DNA from: Amoebidium appalachense
Taxonomy: Eukaryota > Ichthyosporea
Direction: 5' to 3'
Assembly (NCBI GenBank): GCA_963693365.1
Contig: CAVNZM010000013.1
Location: 5,146,001-5,210,000, forward strand
DNA: 64,000 nt
The position numbers were made by a program, and so were the translations under genes. Positions 31,161 through 64,000 of the stretch are shown here, piece after piece (the stretch's first letter is position 1; each line of letters opens with the position of its first letter). Below the pieces are notes generated by a model that had not been told where the DNA came from, made no database searches, and saw nothing but the letters and a program-made list of their open reading frames with translations.

Positions 31161-31300
31161 GGGGGACAGCAGAGGAGAGGGGCGTGGGTGGGGGGGGGGG
31201 GGTGGGGGGGGGTCTGTCAGAGGCGCGAGTGCAGATCAAGCAGTCCCTTTGTAATTTTTATTACTCTCCTATCCATATTCACTATGTTGGCGACCGTTTT
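29941..31300. other. Intergenic microsatellite-rich DNA
   Basis: It holds (CA)n at 29947-30050 with CAGA and CG-rich parts, unique DNA, a T-run and a G-run (30655-30708), (CT)n at 30963-31036 and a T-run plus G-run (31120-31166). No gene is visible. Confidence 0.6.
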
Positions 31301-31310
31301 GATTCCCCCC

Positions 31311-31699
31311 GGAAGTATCGACTTAGGTATCGACGGGGGAGCTTCCTAGAAGCCCCGTCTCCTGAGTTCCTATCTATATTTTTCTTGCTTCTGCTTACTG
31401 CTGCAACTTTACCCCCCGGCCTTTCCCACTGCCCTTGCCTGCATAAGCAACCCTGCTCGTCTCTGATCAAGACGGGTGACCTACTCATGTTCAAGTGAAA
31501 CAGTATCTGAGTTGGGTTTCGTTAACGAGGGGAATAGGTCGAAACTCGGGTACTGTGGATGACGTGGGCCCCCCCTGAGGATGGGCTCTGCTTATTATGC
31601 ATACTCTTTATGTATGGCTTGCATTCTGCATCGTGTTATCCGTTTGTTCTTGTGTACTTCGTACTTTTTGACGCATTCAAACCCCCCCCCCCCCCCCCC

Positions 31700-31700
<1 letters not shown>
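31311..31700 (+). repeat. Long copy 1 of the dispersed poly-C-tailed repeat
   Basis: About 370 bp runs from GGAAGTATCGACTTAGGTAT through ATCAAGACGGGTGACCTACT and ATTATGCATACTCTTTATGT to GACGCATTCAAA, then poly-C and poly-A. It is near-identical to 38157-38545 and 49371-49745. No long reading frame is conserved. A weak B-box-like string (AGGTCGAAACTC) is present, but I would not call a Pol III promoter on it. Confidence 0.9.
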
Positions 31701-31733
<33 letters not shown>

Positions 31734-31739
31734 TAATCA

Positions 31740-32391
31740 AAAGCATAACATCTGACTTTGCAAATCCGTTCATTATAGGTGCAGAGAGGGATCGAGGAAG
31801 GTTGCAGCCGGCCAGGGGACCTGCCGGGCCCGCCATCCCCCCGTGTTTTCCGCTCCATACCAGTGCTCACCATGTTAATTTATTGGGCGCCAGGCCATAT
31901 TTGGTGCCCGACCTGGGTCGTGGCAGCCCGTTTTTCCCCTGAGACTTCATATACGTTCCGTCTTTAACGATTTTTGACGGTTTGGTGGTGCACCGGCGGC
32001 TGGAGAGGCTAGTCACCACCTTAAAGTAAACACCCTTTTCCTTGTGTGTGCTTTAGGCACTGGCGTGATGCAAATAGATGTGCATGACTCTTTGAAGCAA
32101 TGTCAAATATTTAGGTGTATGTGAACTTTGTTCATCTGTGTGTGTGCATGTGCACGCATGGACAGAGAGACGGTACCATTGCATTTGGCACACCGGAAAA
32201 AAAGCTTTTGCACATACGGGCACACGCATTTCGAATGCTATGGCATGGACATCAGCACATATGCATGCATACATTGCAGTGCTTTGAGTGCACGTGATTG
32301 TGAATGCACATGTGCACTTGCTGTGCAGCTCAGAAGGGAACTCTCGTACACACGCATGCGCGCGCGCAGACACACACACACATACATACAT

Positions 32392-32442
<51 letters not shown>

Positions 32443-32544
32443 CACATGCACAGGCACATGCACAGGCACAGGCACCTTCTGCATGCACACCCCCCGCTAC
32501 CAAATAAAGCTATGTGCTCCTGGTTTACCCAAGGTTACCGATGC
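31740..32544. other. Intergenic unique sequence
   Basis: Mostly unique DNA with a (CATA)n/(CA)n patch at 32370-32440. No gene recognised. Confidence 0.5.
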
Positions 32545-32673
32545 ATAACAAAATGCAACTTGCAGTATTGAATCATCCTTCCCCCCCCCCCCCCCCCCCT
32601 TTCCCCCCTTTTCCTGACTAGAGCACACATGTTGCCCTTGCTCACTTTGCCCTGCTTGCCCAATATAAGAACG

Positions 32674-32690
<17 letters not shown>
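32545..32690 (+). repeat. Dispersed repeat family 2, copy 1
   Basis: AACAAAATGCAACTTGCAGT, poly-C, then TTTTCCTGACTAGAGCACAC ... CAATAT and again poly-C. It matches 37337-37480 in WNK intron 3. Confidence 0.88.
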
Positions 32691-32707
<17 letters not shown>

Positions 32708-32789
32708 ATTTCCCACCTTTGTAACGCTTCGTTGTTGCTCTTTGTTGTCTCCTCCATATTTCCAACCCTCTAACGCATACATCACCCCC

Positions 32790-32930
32790 CCCACCCACCC
32801 ACCCACCCACACACACACCCACCCACCCCTACCCCACCCCACCCCACACACACACCTACGAACTCCCCATCTTCACTCTCTTACCCTCTCTTTCTCCTTA
32901 GGTATTCACACACACGTACATCTGCATGCT
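32790..32930 (+). repeat. Dispersed repeat family 3, copy 1
   Basis: The block (CACC)n ... ACACACACCTACGAACTCCC ... TCCTTAGGTATTCACACACA is repeated almost exactly at 38568-38693. Confidence 0.88.
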
Positions 32931-33252
32931 GCACTTTGACAATCAGGCTTTGCATAGATTGCCTAGTCATAGCAGAGCACCCACACCAGTCGAATGTGTT
33001 AAGATTAGTGATATATGAAACAGTGGGGTGTTGCTAAGAGACACACATGCATCTGGTTGCTCACGTTTACAGGTACATGGGTAAAGGGGGTGGAAGAGGA
33101 GGGACAGAGGGGGGAGCAGGGGGGAGGGGAGGGGAGGGGGGGGAGGGGGGGGGGGAGGGGGGATGGAATGAAGTCGTACACAATTAGATAAAAAATAGAC
33201 TGAGTGAGTGAGGAAAAAGAGAGAGATAAGAGACATTGAGAAAAGAGATTGT

Positions 33253-33316
<64 letters not shown>

Positions 33317-33610
33317 GGAGGGGTAAGAGAGAAGGTAGAGAATGACGGCGAAACAGAAGGAGAGATCGGGAGAGTGATACTCACATGCGTTACGGACTTT
33401 CACATGTACCTATATTGGCCCACATTTACTGCTCAGTTGTGGAAACGTAGCCAGAATTGCACACATATTTTCGACAAAATGCCCACAGCCCTCCTCCACC
33501 CCTTCCTTACTCCCTTCAACTCCCTTTCGCGATCTCTCGCTGCCGTAATGAAGAGAAAAGAAACCTCAGAAGTGAACACTCAGGGGGGGGAAAATCGGGA
33601 TACGTACTAA

Positions 33611-33693
<83 letters not shown>

Positions 33694-34052
33694 GGGGGGG
33701 GGGGGGGGCGGTGTGTATGTGCGTGCGCGCGCGCGAGCCATGTTTGTGTGTGAGGCTATGTGTGTGTGTGTGTTGTGTGTCTGTGGGTCCGCACGGGCGC
33801 GAATGTGCGTGTGAATGTGATTGTCCGTCTCTCTTTCTCTCTCTCTCTGTTTGTGTGTGTTCACTCCCCCTACCCTCCCCCTCCCCCCCTCCCCCCTCCC
33901 TCACTCTCTCTTTCTCTGTGTGTGCCCGTGATTGTGTCTGTGTGCACACACACATGTCTGTGTGCATGCAGGCGAAGGGGACGAAGTAAGCAACAACAAC
34001 ACAAGAATAAAGCTAACATTTTCCCCTTAATGGCCACTGATTTTTTGGGCAG
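32931..34052. other. Region upstream of the WNK gene
   Basis: It contains G-rich DNA (33085-33170), GT plus G-run (33258-33317), a long (GT)n at 33611-33690, and CT- and GT-rich patches. No exon is certain. The WNK promoter, or an upstream non-coding exon, probably lies here or further left. Confidence 0.5.
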
Positions 34053-34061
34053 CAGGTCAAG

Positions 34062-59058
<24,997 letters not shown>

Positions 59059-59270
59059 TCACCAACTGAATGCAACAGTAAAAATTAGTAGCGTTTAAAC
59101 CTTCAAAATTGAATGAGAGTGACTGCAGATTTTGGCCATGGGGTTTCATTTGAGGATATCTTTTGTGCTTGATGTGTGAATGTTTAGTGTGTGTTATATC
59201 CCATGGACGTAGTGGGAAGTAGTATTTATTATTGGGTGGGATGTTGTATTGGTTGGGCTTGGTGGTGGCT

Positions 59271-59315
<45 letters not shown>

Positions 59316-59530
59316 CACCAACTGAATGCAACAAAAAAATTAGTAGCTTTTAACCCTTCAAAATTGAATGAGAGTGACTGCAGATTTTGGCCATGGGGTT
59401 TCATTTGAGGATATCTTTTGTGCTTGATGTGTGAATGTTTAGTGTGTGTTATATCCCATGGACGTAGTGGGAAGTAGTATTTATTATTGGGTGGGATGTT
59501 GTATTGGTTGGGCTTGGTGGTGGCTGGGGG
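59059..59530 (+). repeat. 256-bp tandem duplication
   Basis: The unit TCACCAACTGAATGCAACA ... GGCTTGGTGGTGGCTGGGGG occurs at 59059 and 59315 with very few differences. A G-run precedes each copy, so the duplication boundaries lie in homopolymer G. Confidence 0.93.
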
Positions 59531-59718
59531 GAGGGAGCGTGATAGGTGTGTGTGGGGGGGGGGGGGGGGGGGAAGGGGGGGGGGGGGGATCTCAATGACT
59601 CCGATAGTAGAATTCTTCATATTGTGGATTGTGATGTTATAAACGGAATGTGATCAACCAGTAATACAAAAATGCATTACAGTAGAAACCTCTTCCTGGT
59701 TGGTAGATTTTTTTTTTT

Positions 59719-59762
<44 letters not shown>

Positions 59763-60092
59763 ATTCGATCGGCAGCCCCAGGGGGGAGGTGGGAGGGGGG
59801 GGGGGGGGGGGGGGGGGGAGGGGATGAGAATTTTAGTGAGCATGAAAATGTAAGATGGGATGTATGCAAGTAAGAAACATAGGAGTTGGCTAGGCTGTGC
59901 CTGAGCCACGGATACAAGGACAGATAATAAACCTCGACATGAGGATAGATTGGCTGCTCTTGAGATAAACACCATATGCACTCATGTGCACGCGCACACA
60001 CACACACACACATCCATACACAGGGATCAGTTGTACACACACACACACATACAGGTACACACTCGGGCACACAAACACACGCACGCACGCGC

Positions 60093-60130
<38 letters not shown>

Positions 60131-60631
60131 GCAAACACATGCGCACAAGCGCACATATAATCACACACACACACACAAACACACACAGTGTCATGATCAC
60201 ACACCGGGCCCACGCACATACACACAAACACGGACCCACACACGAACCCTTGCGCACACGCTCACACATACACACTCTCGCACACACACACACCGTGACA
60301 GGCGCGCATGCACAACACACACACACACACACACAATGTCAGAGAGTGAGAGAGAGAGAGAGAGAGAGAGTCTCTGAGTGAGAGCTATAGAGAGAAAGAG
60401 ATAAATGAGAGGGAGGGGGGGGGGGAGGGGGGGGGGGGGGGGGGGGGGAAGAGAGAGAGAGAGAGAGGGATAGACCCGAGCACACACACACACACACACA
60501 CGTACAGACGGATACACACACACACACGTCCATACACACACAACACACATACACACGCACACGCACACACAACTAAACACACACACACATGTGCGCACGT
60601 GCACCCTCAAGGCGCCCACACACACACACAT

Positions 60632-60669
<38 letters not shown>

Positions 60670-60672
60670 GCG

Positions 60673-60751
<79 letters not shown>

Positions 60752-61160
60752 CTCGCACAGGACAGCACATTCCACACACAGCGCTTCTAGTCCACCACAC
60801 CTGCACACAGAAAACCTTTTCTTGAAAACTTTGTATGTGCCCTTTACCACCCTGGGCCATTGCACCGTAGGCCAATCAACTGTGAATAATTAGACGTGTT
60901 TGCCAATCACAACAAATTTAATAATGTCAATGATTGTCTGCTATTAAAATGGCTAGTCAGCTGCCAGGCAAACAAGATCTCCACGAGTATTTGATCTCCG
61001 GATTCTGTTACTTTGCGTCTTGGTGAACATCCAATATCGATTCAAGACTTCTCTATATGAATGGAAGCATATGGTAACGAAGGATCGAATGCTGACGGCA
61101 GGTGGTGTGGGGATTTAGGCCGGTGTGAGCCGTGCGTGCGTGCGTGCGTGTGTGCGTGCG

Positions 61161-61200
<40 letters not shown>

Positions 61201-61904
61201 GGTGTTGTGTATGTGGCGTGCGTGTTTAGTGGGGGAGTTCGGGGGGGGACGCGGGCATGCATGCCGGTGTGCGTGTTTTGTTTTTTTGTTTGTACATGTG
61301 TGCACTTATGTGTATGTGTTTCTGTGTGGCACTTGCTTCACACGTGCGTCATCTGGCACTGTGTCTGTGTGTGTCACGGTGTGTGTGTGTGTATGTGTCT
61401 GACTGTGTGTGTGTGTGTGCGTGTGCCGGTATTTTTGTGCGCGCGTGAGACTTTATATATGTGCTGTCGTGAATGTGTATGTGTGCCGGCATTGTGAAAC
61501 TGTTAGTGTGCTCGTGGCCATGGTTGTAGAAGTATTTGTGTGTGCATGTGTGTGTATGCATATGTCTGTGTGTGTGTGAAAGTGTGTGTGTGTTGTGTGT
61601 GTGTGTGTGTGTGTGTTTTGCTTGTGTGTTCTGTGCGCGCCCGGGGGGGGAAAGGGGGGGGACTGGAGGGGGGGAGGGGGGGGGAGGGTTGGGGAAGGAG
61701 AAGGGGGGGGGGGGGCTGGGCTGTTTGTGTGCAGATGTATGTGTGTTTTGGGTGTTATGTGCAGGCTTGTATATCTTCTTCTGAAGGGGCCCGCATGTGT
61801 GTAGCACGTGTGTGTGCACGTGTATGTTTGTATTTTTGCGTTGTGTGCACGTGTTTATGTGCTTCTAAATGTGTGCGTGTGTGCGTGTGGTGTGGTGTGT
61901 GTGT

Positions 61905-61949
<45 letters not shown>

Positions 61950-62001
61950 ATGGACAGACTGCCGGTACATGTGCGTGTAATTTGAGGGTATGTGAATCGT
62001 G

Positions 62002-62039
<38 letters not shown>

Positions 62040-62995
62040 GTGTACATGTCTGGGGTGTGTCTATGTGGGTACTACATGTTCGGGGGATAATGGGATGGGG
62101 AAAGAGAGAGGGAAGGGGGGGGGAGGAAGGGGGAAGGGGAGGGTGGGGGGGGGGGGGGTTGAGGGAGGAGGAAGGTGTTGGGTGTATGCACGCGGTCCGT
62201 TTTTTTTCGGTTAGGGGGGCCGGGGGCGCATACCATTCTTAGGTATCTGTGTAAGATATCTTCCCATTTTGAGGAGCGTGTATGTGCGTGTTTGTGTAGA
62301 TGTGTAAGTGCCTGTGTGGGCGAATAGCTTAATGGTGGTGCATGAGCAAATGTCGTTTGTGGCGGACAGCGTATGTTCACACGGCTCAGTATTTCCTGGT
62401 GTATGCGATGGTCAGGGTGATGAGGGAATGTGGGCCCCGGTGTGTACATGTGTGTCATAAAGAAAGAGACTGTATGAGTCTTTCGTGTGTGTGTGTGGTG
62501 GGGGGGGGGGGGGGGGGGGGGGGGAGGAGGGGGGGAGGAGGGGGAGGTGATCATGTTGCAACATCTTACACATTCACATGTTTTTTTGGGCTTTTTAATC
62601 CAAATGGCTTTCCAAAGCCACGGAATATTTGTGGGCACACGAGTACAACTCTTATGTGCGTCCCTTCAGAGGGAAAACTAGAAGCAAAAACTACCTTCAC
62701 ACCTAGGCCTGTACACTTAGCGCTTTCACCAAAAGAACCAACTTGGTGTGGGTGACTACATACACGTCAATGATAAACATTTCTGTACACTAGAATATCC
62801 CTGTTGTTGTTGTTGTCGTAGTATATCTTACAGCATCCATAATACCTTCACAACCAAGAAGCATCCATAATACCTTCACAACCAAGAAGCTTTACATGTT
62901 AACCACATCAGGCACCAAGTCTTACCATATTACACAAGTCTATGGGACCTATCCGACCAATCCCAAAGCAGCAATAATCTCCTAATGTGGCTATT
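59531..62995. other. Intergenic simple-sequence DNA
   Basis: It consists of G-runs (59550-59588, 59728-59761, 59796-59818), CA-rich DNA from 59990 to 60750 with CG and GA patches, unique sequence at 60780-61110, GT-rich DNA at 61130-62060 with a G-run (61903-61948), a G-run at 62501-62524, and a 28-bp tandem repeat (62832-62888, AGCATCCATAATACCTTCAC). No gene is recognisable on either strand. Confidence 0.6.
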
Positions 62996-64000
62996 TTAGT
63001 TGCAGGCACCGATGGAGCTGACAGACAGGCTGGCGTGGCACGACGTGCACACGGAGTTGGCGTGGTCGCTGCAGGTCACGGACTGGCAGCCAGGGAGGGC
63101 CAAGCACTTGCTGCAGCCGCCCTCATGGTCGACATACTGGCCGGCAGGGCAGCTGGCGGCACGGGCACCACGGTGGCCGGCCTTCTTGCCGCACTTGATG
63201 CAGGGGGTCTGCGTGGTGCACTTGTCGACGGTGGAGTGGTACGGCTGGCTCGGGGTGGGGGCGCACAGCTTGATCTCCAGCGTTGGGAAGATGGTGGCAT
63301 CAGCGGCACCGGGGTTGACCACGAACAGCTGCTCAACGAACAGCTGGTCGAAGGCCCACTTGCTGCAGGTGACCGTGGTGATCTTGGTGGTGCCGGCGGC
63401 AGCGTCGTGCTCCACGCTGATGATGTCCCAGTCGCTGAGCTTAGTGCCGGTGAACCAGGCCACCTCAGACAGGTACATCTCGGCAAGGAAGTTGCCGTTG
63501 GCAGAGCAGTCGCCCTTGACCGTGAACACGGTGATGCCTCCGTAGCAGCCGATGTGGGCAGATTCGACGGGGCGGACGCCGGTGGGGGAGACGTCGTAAG
63601 AGTAGGTGGGGATGGAGGCAGTCGAGACCACGGTCTGGGTGAGAGTGCTCATGGGCCAAACCATGGTGGACTCGACAACGGGGTACTTGGAGCCAGTAAT
63701 GGTGGTGTAAGTGGGCGTGTGGTAGGGAGTCGGGGTGGGCTTGACGGGCTTGGGGGGCTTGTGGGGGGCCGGAGCAGAGGAGGGAGCAGGCTTGTACTGC
63801 TTGGGCTCGTTGGCCTTGCCGACGGGGGCGACCAGGCCGGCAGAGGTCTCGCTAATGGGACGGCCCCAGGCATCCTTGCCGTTCTTGTCAAAGCCAAACA
63901 CATCCAGACCGTTGGCAGCAAAGCCGTTGATATCGAACTTGCCACCCTTCAGACCGAAACGGGCACCACCAGACTGGGCCTGGGCGGCACCAGCGGCGAG
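62996..64000 (-). CDS. Secreted Cys-rich protein, C-terminal 334 residues (5' end outside the window)
   Basis: The frame is open from the window edge to TAA at 62996-62998 without introns, unlike the other two genes. The visible N-terminal part (AAGAAQAQSGGARFGLKGGK) looks like the end of a signal peptide region, followed by GFDKNGKDAWGRP. Next come a Pro-rich linker (PAPHKPPKPVKPTPTP), an unassigned beta-rich domain with GCYGGITVFTVKGDC and a conserved-looking Cys set, and a Cys-rich tail (CPAGQYVDHEGGCSKC, CSDHANSVCTSCHASLSV) resembling growth-factor-receptor/EGF-like Cys modules. Codon third positions are strongly G/C. An extracellular or wall-associated role is inferred; no family is recognised for the central domain. 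Confidence 0.8.
   Translation of the reverse strand, partial: LAAGAAQAQSGGARFGLKGGKFDINGFAANGLDVFGFDKNGKDAWGRPISETSAGLVAPVGKANEPKQYKPAPSSAPAPHKPPKPVKPTPTPYHTPTYTTITGSKYPVVESTMVWPMSTLTQTVVSTASIPTYSYDVSPTGVRPVESAHIGCYGGITVFTVKGDCSANGNFLAEMYLSEVAWFTGTKLSDWDIISVEHDAAAGTTKITTVTCSKWAFDQLFVEQLFVVNPGAADATIFPTLEIKLCAPTPSQPYHSTVDKCTTQTPCIKCGKKAGHRGARAASCPAGQYVDHEGGCSKCLALPGCQSVTCSDHANSVCTSCHASLSVSSIGACN

Noticed and set aside
31311-31700. tRNA-derived SINE with Pol III boxes
   Set aside because: Only a weak B-box-like string was found, with no convincing A box or tRNA-like fold.

Overview
This window is nuclear DNA from a eukaryote. It holds two long, intron-dense genes on the + strand, the 3' part of a third gene on the - strand, fragments of a non-LTR retrotransposon, and a very large amount of simple-sequence DNA: (CA)n, poly-C and poly-G, (GA)n and T-runs. 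All introns I reconstructed are GT-AG. The organism cannot be named from the sequence alone. The WNK kinase has Asn (VAWN) where animal WNKs usually have Cys (VAWC), and the first gene mixes fucolectin-type lectins with SdrD-type repeats. Both point to a non-metazoan eukaryote, probably a protist with a repeat-rich genome.

Region 1 (570-18405) is a 28-exon gene for a secreted protein of about 2,880 residues. It has a signal peptide, a fucolectin (FTP, F5/8 type C-like) domain, a PAN/apple-like domain, three more FTP domains, then 19 SdrD B-like (CnaB/prealbumin-like) repeats. Each repeat opens with a DxNxN-type acidic loop, and proline-rich linkers join them. Every module boundary is a phase-1 intron. 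Exon 13 has an apparent one-base frameshift in a C-run.

Region 2 (18406-34061) is mostly non-genic. It contains four related pieces of one LINE-like element: one inverted, one a 3'-end stub, and two forming a near-identical head-to-tail tandem of about 1.53 kb. It also contains one convincing but orphan coiled-coil exon (26209-26418), copies of dispersed poly-C-tailed repeats and long microsatellites.

Region 3 (34062-57911) is a 27-exon WNK (with-no-lysine) kinase gene. All exon phases agree and give a 1,637-residue protein: kinase domain, OSR1_C/CCT-like domain, five copies of a 26-residue PSSTDQPYIPQ repeat, long glutamine-rich regions coded mainly by CAA, and a helical C-terminus. The hydrophobic chloride-binding pocket known from WNK1 appears altered at two positions.

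Region 4 (57912-62995) is repeat-rich non-coding DNA with a tandem duplication of about 256 bp. Region 5 (62996-64000) is the C-terminal 334 residues of an intronless - strand gene for a probable secreted Cys-rich protein whose 5' end lies outside the window.

Two large-scale patterns stand out. First, introns of both + strand genes often carry poly-C just after the donor and (CA)n running directly into the acceptor. Second, a short dispersed repeat ending in poly-C recurs in one orientation through the WNK introns. The three genes show no obvious functional link.
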